DNA of 64,000 nt from Eutrigla gurnardus (taxonomy: Eukaryota > Chordata > Actinopteri > Perciformes > Triglidae), in NCBI GenBank assembly GCA_963514095.1, contig OY741283.1:6920906-6984905 (forward strand). The letters are read 5' to 3'. The notes under the pieces are model-generated. The model was not told where the DNA came from. It did not search any database and worked only from the letters and a program-made list of their open reading frames with translations. Numbering within the stretch: the stretch's first letter is position 1; each line of letters opens with the position of its first letter. Positions 34,747-46,400 of the stretch are shown here, in pieces. Position numbers and translations under genes: made by a program.

Positions 34747-36796
34747 TTAAAAAGAGCGCCTGCGTCTGGTTTCTACAACGCCGTGGAGAACAGTGTTTAA
34801 CTTCATTTGATGTTTTTCTGGGAAAAACGGAGTCATTGATTGATGATTGTTGTCCGTCAGAAGTCTTTCATCCAACTTGTCCACATAACTGGCAGTGGTG
34901 CTCAAGCTGCCGACCCCAGAGGTGACATCAGAGTTCCCAACTCTCCTGCTCAGCCATTCAGACACCCTGACCTGAGCTTGCTGACTCCACAATGTGCTCC
35001 CAGCTTCGGAGGGAACATCTCCGCTCACTGAAAACAGAAGTTAAACGGTGTAATTCATAACAGTGTTGCATATATAACATTGTAGATTGATATTAGAAAG
35101 TCACTACTACTCACTGCTTGGAATGTAGGCTCCATCCATGCTAGCTGTCATCTTCACAGGTGGTACCGTCGGTTCCTCTGGTTCTTGCACCACGGCCTTC
35201 AACATCCGGTCTATCAGCTCCTGCTCCCTCCTGTTCCATTCCTCTTGCGAAAACAGTTTCTTCTTCTTTCCAAGTGTGTTTTCAGCGGTGACGTAGTGGC
35301 CCTTGGATCTTGTTATCATGTCAGCCATTTTTTGCAACAGCTCAATCGATCGAAAATGATTGGCAGATCTGCCGCTGACAATGTGGTATCTGTACCCGCA
35401 CTTCTCCACCAGCTGCTTGAGGGCGCTGCCTTCTGCAACGATGTGCTCCTCGACGGGCCTGTCCTTGAACCAGTCTCCCCAGGTGAACAGCACCATGCAG
35501 TGGCTCCAGGCTCTCTCGCCGAACGGCTTCAAGACGTCAACCACTGCTTTGTAGTCGTTCTCCGTGAAGGCTTCCGAAATGGGAACAGTCAAAAGAAAGA
35601 CGTGAGGTCCCGGGGCACACAGGGCGACGCCGTGCAGAATTTCACTCTTGAGACTTTCGGGTATCACGCTGCCTGAAAACCAGCCTGGTGTCTCAACGAC
35701 CGAGATGTTTCTTCCGGACACATTTTTTTCATGTTTTACACACACCGTGGTTCTTTGCGGATCTTTGAATTCCTAAAGAACAAAAATAATATGTATACAA
35801 CCATAACAGGCGTGAAAATTCAAATGTTTTTATGTTAGTTTAGGTAGTAGATTGGGTTACCTTCTTCATCCAAATTGAGTCAAATAGTTCTTCACAAAGG
35901 ATCCAGTTTCCTGCTAAACTCTTCCCCGACTGTTTCCTGCCAAGCAGTACAAGCCTCATGTCTGTGATTGGCTGCTTCTCCCCTGGAAAAGGTTTTTCAT
36001 CAGTAAAAGTAATAATAACAAATCAACCAGGATTTGATAAATCATTGATTACCTGCAAACAACTCTCTGAGTATTCTTTCTTGTCTCTGGGCGATCCGCC
36101 TCATCCTCTTTGCCATCTTGTGTCCAGCCTCTTTCCTGGCCTCTATCTGCTCTGCATGGCCCAGGTCGACTTCATAATGGGGATCTTTGCTCCCTGCCCA
36201 CATCTCCTCAATCTTCTCGAGGAGCTCCGTCACCTGTGCCCCATCACGGTCCATGTTGTCCAGGACGTGATACGTGTTCCCGCACTTCTCCACCAGCCAC
36301 TGCAGACCCGTCTCGCTCTCTATACGCTCTTCCACGGTCTTCACCCCCAGCCAGTCGCCTCTGGTGAACAGGACCATCGTGTGCTTCCACACCTCCTCCG
36401 TGAACAGACTCATGTGGTCCTGGACGGCTCTCCAGTACGATGTGTTGAATGCGGACACCAGGCCGACCACCAGGAGCACCGCGTGGGGCCCCGGGGGGCA
36501 CAGGTGCACGCTGTTCTCTATTTCTAGTTTATCCGCCTCACAGGTGTCCTGAAGCGTGTTGTTGTAGTTCCAGCCGGGGGAGTCGACCACTGTGAGCTTC
36601 CTGTCTGCCGCCACGCCGTAGCTTATTTCACAGTTAAGTGTTGTCCTGCCGTGCCAAACAGCAAATGCCTTTCTTCCCAGAATGGTGTTTCCCGCTGAGC
36701 TCTTGGCTGACCACTGTGCTCCAACCATCGCCATTCTTAAATGAGTTGGGGGGGTTTTGCCACCTATACAGAAAGGGGAATCAAAACATATTCATG

Positions 36797-36869
<73 letters not shown>

Positions 36870-38328
36870 CACACACACACAGACACACACACACACACAC
36901 ACACAGACACACACACACACACACAGTCACAAGACGCTTGATTTCACTCAATGTTTGAGGAAGTGTAAATGCTGTGTCATCAAGATCAATTGTGTTGAAA
37001 ATGTGTTTATTTTGTTGTAATTAACGTTTTATTGTTGATGGAAGAAATGTTTCTAAGGAATCAGTATATCAAGACACTTGCCGATATGTGTTCATATACA
37101 GTATATACGTACTAAACTCAAATATTTATATCAGTGACTGCAAACAAAAATATGAGAAAATATAATATATAGTATGATTTAATGGTGACCACGTGCAGGT
37201 TGGTCATAGTTGCATGCACGACACTATAATAACAAATGTAAGTGTTTTTTTAATTAGAGAACTGTGTGACTGACCTTCTATCAGGGCTCTGAGTTGCCTT
37301 CTTTTTGTCTGTACTTCAGCAAACCTCTTTGATGCTCCACCGTTGCGTCCATTTTGGCTCTCAGAGCATTCCCATACGAACTGTCAATACAATAGTGTCC
37401 ACCAGCATTTTTTGCAACCATCGCCTCTATTTTCTTGAGAAGGCTTTCGACTTGAGAGCCGTCCTGACTGCTGCTGGTGTAGAGAACATGCTTTCTATTT
37501 CCACATTGTTCAAGAATCGACTGAAGTGCTGGACATGAACGGATTTTGTTTTCTAAAACTTTGTATCTTAATGGAGCGTCTGCAGTAAACAGCACAATGG
37601 TGTGATCGAACACTCCCTCGTGGAACAACTGCAGGTGCTCCTCTAGTGAGCGTTTGAAGATCTCCGGGAACATTAAATCGACAGGGATGACTAGAAGAAA
37701 GGCGTGAGGCCCCGGGGGACACAGGTAGACACTGTTTTGGATTTCTATCTGGTCCAGCTTCGGGGTGTTTTCTAGTGGGTAGTGCCACCACCAGCCTGGA
37801 GTATCAACCACAGTGACTTGTCTGCCGTGTACCTCCTGCTGCCTCACCACACTCTGGGCTGTTCTTCTTTTGGTCTGGAAAACTATTTTACCCAGTATGA
37901 TGTTGCCAGATTTGGTCTTGTTACTGGAGTAACCAGTTAATTCTTTTCCCCCTATCAACACTATCCTCAACTCCGGGCGGTGGTGACTTTGCCCTGAAAA
38001 AAGAGAAGCAGTATTCTTTACACAAGTGCGTATCAAATTGTACTTTCTGTATTATCAGTGATTTAATCACAATAAATGTATGCCTTTATAGTCATGAGAT
38101 TGCATAACCTAATAAACTGGTTACTGAGTGTATGAAAAAAAAATGAAAGTAAGTTACGAGGCTAAACACCTATGTATAATTGCAATACTTCTACCTAACA
38201 AATAAATTAAATAAACACTTTACTCTATTATCTACAGTGACATCCAAGAGCATTATTGTCGACTTACCAGACGTAGAAACCTGTACATTTTCCATTGTTT
38301 CCACTGATGTTGACTTTCCTGCTTCCAT
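34747..38328 (-). pseudogene. GIMAP8-like gene, copy B: three AIG1 domains, 4-base deletion in exon 2
   Basis: Minus-strand exons: 38328-38268 (start), 37993-37275 (AIG1 domain 1), 36763-36053 (domain 2), 35982-35861 (P-loop of domain 3), 35772-35115 (rest of domain 3), 35027-34747. Without the lesion it would be about 850 aa, the usual size of three-domain GIMAP8-like proteins. Relative to copy A, four bases are missing near 37337 in the helical tail of domain 1, so translation ends early at 37281. Domains 2 and 3 are open but out of reach in that transcript. Domain 1 reads TGYSSNKTKSGN, losing the P-loop Lys, and has LFTADA as G4. Domain 2 has SAKSSAGNTILG. Only domain 3 has a normal P-loop, GRKQSGKS. 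An assembly error at the 4-base site would turn this into an intact gene, so the pseudogene call is provisional. Confidence 0.75.
36798..36925. repeat. Long (CA)n microsatellite, unit B
   Basis: A nearly pure CA tract of about 128 bases, interrupted by TA and GA units, in the intron between GIMAP domains 1 and 2. It generates repetitive His/Thr ORFs in all three frames, which are not genes. Confidence 0.97.
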
Positions 38329-39420
38329 TGTGGAGCAATAATAATACAGTTGTAGACACACCAGATACTCGGTTTGTAAAAAAATAAAAAACAGACCAGG
38401 AAACAAAAACTTATAGAGCACACGACACCACTTTGTATTCCTGAGTTTCGAGGGGAATACCAAGCATTTTAGAAGAACGTGACTTGCAGGGCCAGTTCTT
38501 GGCATAGGAGGAGATGTAGGCATGTCAGGGGGCGCCCTCTTGTGGCGACATAAAAACACAACTGGCTTGTTGCTTTCGACTGTCTATAACTTTCCATCCA
38601 CCCCATTCCATTCACTGCAGAAATACAACAAAGATGAGAGAGAGATTGATTCTACTTATACGTGAAAACACATGAATTTGTATCTTTCTACAAATATCTA
38701 CGCGGTAACATGGTCGTAGTAAAAACGTAATTTGTGGGATGGGGAAGAGTCACAAAACCTATGGCAGCTCAATGAAATTTCTACAATTGAGAATTGTAAA
38801 CAGAGCTAAAATTAGTAGGTGATTAATCAACTAGATCGACAAACAAACAAATAGTTTGGAATTATTTTGATTAATGGATTCACTCTTTTTTTTTTTCAAG
38901 CAGAAATACCAAAACATTTCTTGACTCCGACTTCTCAAATGTGAGAATCCAATTTGCTGATATATCTGTTTTATATCAGTGTCAGGTGAATATATTTAGG
39001 TCAGTCAAAACAAGACATTTGAATACATCACCATGAGTACTGGGAAATAGTATATATATAATTTTGTGACTATTTTCTGATATTTAATATAACAAGTTAT
39101 TAATTTATTATTTAAGAAAATAATTGTCAAATTAATTGACAATTAAAATAGTTGATAAACATTCACACACTTCTATACAGGTTATTTATTATGAGAACAG
39201 TTCAGTATAGTTGTATTGCTTTCATTGTAATGTTTATCTTGACAAATATCACCACTATTGTAAAGTTCACGTGTTAATATATTGTATAATGTGTAATATA
39301 AATGTAAAAAGTTGGTAATTCAGGCTTTCATGTTGATTTGGTTTGATGCAGCCAGCAGAGGTAGCTGCCACTTTCCCCTCCTCCTCCAAACGCTGCAACA
39401 CCACGCCATCTTTGTTATGG
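38329..39420. other. Head-to-head region between GIMAP copy B and atad5
   Basis: About 1.1 kb of A/T-rich non-coding DNA between the copy B start (minus strand) and the atad5 promoter (plus strand). It holds the empty LINE site at 38902-38916. No gene is seen. Confidence 0.6.
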
Positions 39421-39560
39421 TCTAACTACGTCATGCAATGACGGGGCCCTCTTCTCCCCTGCGATTGGTGGAATCCGGTCATGCCAAAGGTCACGTATAT
39501 TTGGCGCTCTTCATTCACAACCAGTCTGGCGCGTTTTTGAAAAGTGCAGCGTTACGTCAA
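39421..39560 (+). promoter_or_regulatory. atad5: atad5 promoter with CRE-like, CCAAT and E2F motifs
   Basis: In order: ctacgtcatgc (CRE-like), gattgg (inverted CCAAT), then TTTGGCGC at 39500-39507, which fits the E2F consensus TTTSSCGC, and a further TGGCGCG at about 39527. E2F control suits an S-phase DNA replication gene. The part left of 39500 is also present at the A/B junction, but the E2F part is not. Confidence 0.6.
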
Positions 39561-39901
39561 GAGACATGTATTTTGAATTCCTGCTCGGAACAAATCGGAA
39601 AATATCGGCGTAACGTTTTTCCCTCTTGGCGGTCGGTTTGTGTCGGACGTGTCGAGGATGTTTGCGCCGCTTTTGGGAGCCGCGAGGACAGCAGCTGCCC
39701 TGGGAGCCGCGTCCACCGAAGTCTGCTAGCTTGTTGTTTTACAGTGAAACGGTATATGTCCGGTGGAAACGCACGGATGTTCGCCGCACACAATGAACTT
39801 TGCCTCCGTTGCTGCTCGTCCACACACCCGGGGAAGTGAGTAAGAAAAGGCAAAGAAGACGACCTCTGAAGTTGCGGCAAGTTACAGCTGCAGTTTTATC
39901 G
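39530..39901 (+). other. atad5: atad5 non-coding first exon
   Basis: GC-rich leader ending at a strong donor (atcg|gtgagt, donor from 39902). The intron runs to the acceptor at 40422-40423. The start of transcription is inferred. Several upstream ATGs are present, but the conserved protein start lies in the next exon. Confidence 0.5.
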
Positions 39902-40436
39902 GTGAGTCTTCTAATTTGGTACAAAAAAAAACCAAAAAGGGCGACTGGTCGCCATGACGGCATTCATTTTGACGTTAGCTCTCCTTCAGCCCTTCTATTA
40001 AATCATGTAAATAAACTGCAGTTGTATAAACATGTATTCTGACTTTGCTTCACCGGAACTTCCTTCATAGTTTAGGTATCAATGGTGTTTTTACAGTAAC
40101 TTTACTTTGTGTTGTAGCTTCCAGGGCTGTTTACAGTGTCAACAATGTTCGTTGAGATGGAGCAAAATATAATTAATGGCTTGGATAATGTGTGTGTAAA
40201 ATGAAAGTTAAGCATCTTTGAAGTGTTGATGAATGAAAGTTTATTGCAAACTCGTCATTATTGTGCAGCTTTTGCCTTTTATTTAATATCTGGTAAAAGG
40301 GAGGCAGGAAATATTCCCAACTTGTACATGGACAATAAGTGTACATGTGACCTATTGTACTGTTTGGATAATAAAATTAATACTTCATGTCTTCATTTGC
40401 ATTATCTCCCCCTTTTGCTTTAGGTCTCTTTAAATT

Positions 40437-43400
40437 ATGGCTGGTGTTGTAGCTATGGCATCGGTCATTGAGGACTTTGACACCCAGGTATGTTTATGTC
40501 ACTGATTCTGGTCATATATAGCAAGCAGCAGCTGTTTTCATTCATTAATTATGCGTTTTCTCATTTGATTTACTTTTGTCATTCCTTTTACAGCCTTGCA
40601 AGAAAGCTCACAAAGATGGAGGCAGTCAAATCGTCAAGACAATCACAAACTATTTCTCTCCCGTGCCCAAGCCTGCGGAGAAACCCTTTTCACCTCCTCG
40701 CACCAACAACATCACGGACTATTTTAGCCGGAAGGCGCCCTCCTCTAAAGAAAAGAGCAGCTCACTTGAGCGGTCGAAAGAGAACTGTCAGACGTCTCTT
40801 TCGGAAAAACACGCCAGTCCGGAGGCAGCGGTGAAACAGCCATCTCAGAAACGGAGGAGAAAGGCCAGTAAAGCTGCAAGAAAAATTGTGGAGGCTGAAA
40901 TCTTTAGCTCCGTTGACGAGGCGAGCTGCCTGATTGTAGAGGAACTACATGAAAGCAGAGATTCGGCAGCAGAAGCAATCAGCAGCTGTGGTATCCTCGG
41001 CAGTGATACAGCAGTCCTGATGGCCCAGCTTAGTGCCGAGGCTTGTAACAGTGGAGGGAAATCAGAGACGAAGACCTTCTGTGTTGAGGAGGCTGAAGAA
41101 GATGGTTCTAAATGTGGGAGCAGTGTCAGACTTGATCCAGAACTGAACAGTATTGCATTATCTCCAATCTTACCATCAAAAGATAAAGCAAAACAAGTCA
41201 AAACTGTTGCACGAAATTCTAGGAAGGCAAAGAATTCAGAACCAGAGGAGATGGAAAAAGAGCGCTCCTTGTGTGATGTGAGTATGGAGGTCAATGTGGA
41301 TGAGGCCTCTCAGTTAAACAACAGTACAGTCACAATCTCCTTTGAAGATTTTGTGCGGAGTCAAAGCCAGGGCAGGGATGAGGAGGACGTAGAAGATGAA
41401 GAGGACGTAGAAGATGAAAGTAAAATCGCAACAAAGGCAGATGAAATGGACACTGACCAGTTGGACAAGCCGAAAGCTGGAGAAAATTATGGTTCTGGGG
41501 AGTCCATTTTCCAAGTCTCACCCCGAACTGTCACCATCCAGGCTGAAGTGCATGCGGTCTCACCGAAACAGGAAGCAGCCAGGGCGGGGGGAAAGTTAGC
41601 TTCCATCTTCAACAGGAGAAAGGGGACGATGAGCCCTGCAGAGGTAGCATCGTCTCCTAACGAGGCTGAACACCAGCATCCTCCTACCTCTCTGACGGTC
41701 AAGCGTAAATCCAATGTTGTTCTTCAAGAGGAAGATCTAGAGCTGGCTGTGCTTGAAAGTGAATCCATGCCCAAGTGCAGTGAGGCACAGAGGAAGCAAT
41801 TCATGGCTGCCTTCAAACAGCCCGGTCTGGAGGGGTCCAAAACCAAACACGCTAAGGGCCAGGCCAAGCAGAAGCAACCCGGAGAGAAGGCTTTGGGTGA
41901 TGCAGACAGCGTTGCTGAAGAAGATGCTGTTATTCCGCCCTCTGTTGAGCAAGTCCCTGATGCCTCTCAGGAAAACAAAGCTACTAAAAAGAAACCAGCA
42001 ATTAAAGGCAAAAAGAAAGCTAAAAAAGTAAAGGAGGCAGTCACCACCCCACCTCATACTGCTGCTACTTCGGAAGAAACAGTGGCTGCAGCTGTTGAGG
42101 AGGATGATGAGAAAAGTGAGGAGCGCCCCATCACCTCCACTCCCTGCATCCCAGTGGTGAGGCGGTCCAGAAGAGAGGCTGCAGTCAAGCAAGCACCCGA
42201 GGTCAGCCCAACAACCCCTGTCAGAAAAACCAGGAAACGCAACAAGTCGAAGGACGCTGCTGCTGCTGCTGCTGCTGCTGCCTCACCCGATGACAGCCCT
42301 GCAACGATCTCCACGCCAAAGACACGCAAGTCCAAACACGGTGTCTTCAGAGCAGTGATGGTGTGTCCCCCCGACACAGAAGAAAGTCCAATCAGGTGAC
42401 ATAAAGTTATAATTTAATGCTTTTACACACTCAAACGTTTTATATGCATGTATAACCTCCAGTTACCTCAGTTTATTTGATGCTCCAAGCTAAGCTAATG
42501 CAGTCAATACAACAGTCCTTTAATTCATCCAACCTTCACGAAGGTTAGATTGTTACATTTTTGTGTTTATGTGTTTATTCAACTATGTGGTCATTTTGGA
42601 GGACTTTATTTAATTAAACATTAAAGTGTTTCTCCTATTTAGCCACCCTTGTTGGTCACCTGTTAATAACATAATGCAATACAATTCAACAGCACCACAA
42701 ACAATCTCATACAATTGAATCACCACCTCTTCAGCAGTGTATTTTTCTTCATTATCTTATTCATTAGCTAGGTGCAACTATTATACTTGTGTATGGATGT
42801 GTAACTGTTCTTTTTAATGTTTTAAATTAATATTTTCTCATCACAAGGATTAAATTTACCAGAGTTCGTAAAAATCTTTCCATCACCAAGGCTGAAAGTG
42901 GAGGTGGCAACACTTCTTTGCCTAAAAAAGTAAGTATAATTCTTACAGGTTGCACAAATTCTAAATAATTTGTTGTACTAATTTGATAAGGAATTATATA
43001 TTTCAAATATAATTATGAGTTTAGGATGATGAAAGGATGCCTTATTTTCTCAGACATCAAAAGACTCTGAAAAGCGGATGCAGGCAAAGAAGTTGGTGGA
43101 GAAAGCCCGGGTGATCCAGCAGAGTAAAAAAACAGCTGTCAAGGAAAAGGGCACCTTGAGGCGTTCATCAAGAACCGGCGCCTCCACCAAGACGATCTAC
43201 TGTGAAGATGAGGTACAGTTCAAGGACAAAATATGAATCACAATTTGCACAGTGTTGAAGAGGTGGTTAACATTTTAGGGCATGAGTTGGTCGAGTTATC
43301 AAAAGGCTGGTTTGAACTCATGCAGGGAGTCTTGTAGTGGATTTGACCGATGAAACATTTTTAGGTTTTAAACTATTCTCAATATAATGACGCATCGTTT

Positions 43401-46400
43401 CTTCCACATTGGCACAATAAGCCACCTTTGCAGTACAACACAAACATGAATGCAGAAACCTTTTTTGTGTACTCACTCATGTCCCCCCCCCCCCCCCCAT
43501 AATATGGTTTTGTTTTTTCAGGACTCTGTCATCTGCCTGGAGGAGGACCAAACTGCCGAAAAGAGCAAAACCCAGAAGCCTTTACGCAGTCTAAATGAAG
43601 TTCTGGGAAGAGCCGCATCTGTTGGCAAAGAGACCAAGACTGTCCCAGGTAAGCTTTCCTGCTCAAAATCATCATTTACTGTTCAGCATTTTAGTGAAAT
43701 ATCACCTCATGATTCTGTATTTTCTATCTCACAGGCTCCAAAGGGGCCTCGTTGGGCCAAGAGAAGACCGCTCGGAAGCTGTCTGCGGTGGTTTCTATCT
43801 TTGATGACAGCAGCTCTGAAAACTCCCAGGACGATGAGCAGTTCAGGGCCCGCAGAGAGTTCTTGAAGAGTGGCCTGCCTGACTCCTTTAGGAAACAGAT
43901 CGCCAAAACCGCTGCCAACAAGGAGGCCTACTCTCTCTCCTGTTCCTCATTTCAACCAGTTATTCACATGAGGCAACCATCAAACGGTAAGCTGTCCCTG
44001 CACAGACATGCACTTCATTTGCACTTCATTTGGCAGTGGTAGAAACTCAATACTTTCATTCCACTACAGTTCAGAGTACACATTTTATATTTCACTTAAT
44101 TTTTTAGGTATATTTTGATGGTAACATTTTCAATGCAGGGCTTTTACTTGCGAAAGAGTATTTCTATGGCATGATGTTGCTACTTGTACTCAATATGAAG
44201 CACTGGTAGGTACATACGTGTCAAGTAAAACTTGTCTTGTATTGACAGATTGCCCTCTTTGGAGTCTGCTGTGGCCTGAGTCTTCGTTACTGTGTCATCT
44301 GAAAGAGCTTTGGTGCCAAACATCCAACTTACTTCCATCTGCCAGTGGTTTCCCTTGTGTGAAGACAGAACCAGCCCGTAGAGCCTTGTGTGAACGGGTA
44401 TGTTGAAGTGACTGTAATGATGAAGGTAGTGCTGGTGCTGCCAGTATAGCTATGCTGTATTTAAAAAAGTGTGAAACAGACAGTATTTAACAGTATTTTC
44501 TTTTTTAGGATTCTGGCTGGGGGCCTGAGATCTCAGAAAGTGATCGTCGGCTTCTACTGGAGGAGGTCAGCACCTCTAACCCTTCCTTTCCTGTTCAGAT
44601 GTTCATCACTCACTTCCTGAAGAGACGTGCTGACCACCTGCAGCAGAGCACAACCTCAGGTCAGCACTGAAACAAAGATAGACACGTTGTATTGCAAAAT
44701 GTCAGGTTGCAGGAGCAGTTTATTTTAGGGTGTAATTATTTAAAAAATCCTTTTTATTATTTACAAACCAGCCAAAATATAGACATAACATTTGCATGTT
44801 ATCTATTTCCTAGAAGCAGAGGCTGTAACCAGAGTCACAAGCACCACACTGCCAGCTGAAGCAGTAGGAGGGAAGAGGAAGAGGCTTGATGAAGAGGGAG
44901 AAATGACGGTGAAGGTGGCTAAGAAACAACGGGGCAACTGTGCAAAAGAAAAAAACTCTGAGCCCGAGCCCACAAAAAGGGAGGGCCGTACGAGACGAGC
45001 GCGGAGATCAAGGCCAGAGGAGGAGGACGAGAAAGTCCAGCCTAAAGTCAGAGCCGACCCCATCCCGACTGAAGATGACTCTGTGGTTGTGATCGATGAC
45101 TTGCTTTTGGGAGAGAACACTGAAAAAAAAGGTGAGGTATCACATTTTATGGTCTGAAGTCTCACACAAACAACACACAATATCAGCCAATGGGAAGCAC
45201 CTTGAATGACGGCTACACAAAGGGAAGTCAGTGGCAAGTTTGCAATCCAAGACAAAGCAAATATATGAAAATGTCTTGGAACATGCTGATGGTTGCAGCT
45301 TAACTGTCCCTAACCTAACCTGCTTTAATGTTTTGTATAACATATACTCCGGTATTTGCTTTTGTTGCTTTTAATGTGTCATTATCCAAGCCATAGTTCA
45401 TAATTTGGCTCTGATAGGGAAGTGTTGGCAAACTGTCAAAGTTAAGGTTTGGTGCTTAGACTGCTTAAAAATAGAGCTGCTGTATTTGACTCCACCAAAA
45501 CCATGTATAATTATTTTAAAAGTCACTCGCGAGAGTGACACACCTTCCAACTGGCATGACAACTTTTCATACAAGATCCTTGAAGGTAATGCCAGTAAAA
45601 AATAATTTGTCCTTGTTGGCGAATTCATCAGCAGGTGTCTTTGGCATTGCACTGGCACAACACTGGCTGCTATAAGTAATCTAGCAAATATTTTTTTGTC
45701 TACAGCTGAGGGGAAGGAGGACGTATTATGGACAGAAAAATATCAGCCCCAGCACTCCAGCGACATCATAGGCAACACTGCCTCAGTGAGGAGGCTGCAC
45801 AGGTGAATAATTAAAACGGCTTCAATTTAAAAGTAGCCACTGCATTTCGTTAATACTGTATCTCTTGAATGATATCAGTTCATTGCGTATATTAGCACAA
45901 TATGTGGCTGGGATGTTGACATTGTATCAAGAACGTCATGTTTCTCCCTTTTTTTTGTACAGCTGGCTAAAGGAATGGAAACTCCGTGCAGACAGAGAAG
46001 AGAGAAAAAAGCAGAAAGACAAGAAACACGAGGAAGGCAGCAATGGTGGGAGATTAGAGAAATGCTCCTCTTTTTTTCCCTCTTCATACCCACTTGGCTT
46101 GATACGTGTTTGCATTGACTGCATGATGGCTCCTTGTGTCCAGACTCGGACTGGGAGTGTGGAGAAGAGGACTCCCAGGATGGAGAGGACATGTTGTGTA
46201 ATACGATGCTCATCACTGGACCCACTGGAATAGGAAAGACGGCGGCAGTCTATGCTTGTGCCCAGGAGCTGGGCTTCAAGGTACAACAGCGTCAAGGTCC
46301 ATAACTGTGACATTTGTGTAGAAAATAGCGTCTTCGTTTCTTTACTTCCCTCTCGTTCCCCCCCAAGGTATTTGAGGTGAACGCTTCATCTCAGCGGAGT

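Larger units (their letters stand above)
34671..39499. repeat. Tandem segmental duplication, unit B (no large insertions)
   Basis: This is a 4.8-kb direct copy of unit A with its six GIMAP exons and both flanks. It keeps the empty target sites of the three retroelements found in unit A (at about 34727, 35792-35795 and 38902-38916), so it approximates the ancestral arrangement. Confidence 0.92.

Noticed and set aside
36638..37020. Three overlapping His/Thr-rich ORFs
   Set aside because: Translations of the CA repeat only.
41737..42377. Long minus-strand ORFs (151 and 107 codons) in atad5 exon 2
   Set aside because: Antisense shadows of a 1.8-kb coding exon with clear ATAD5 similarity.
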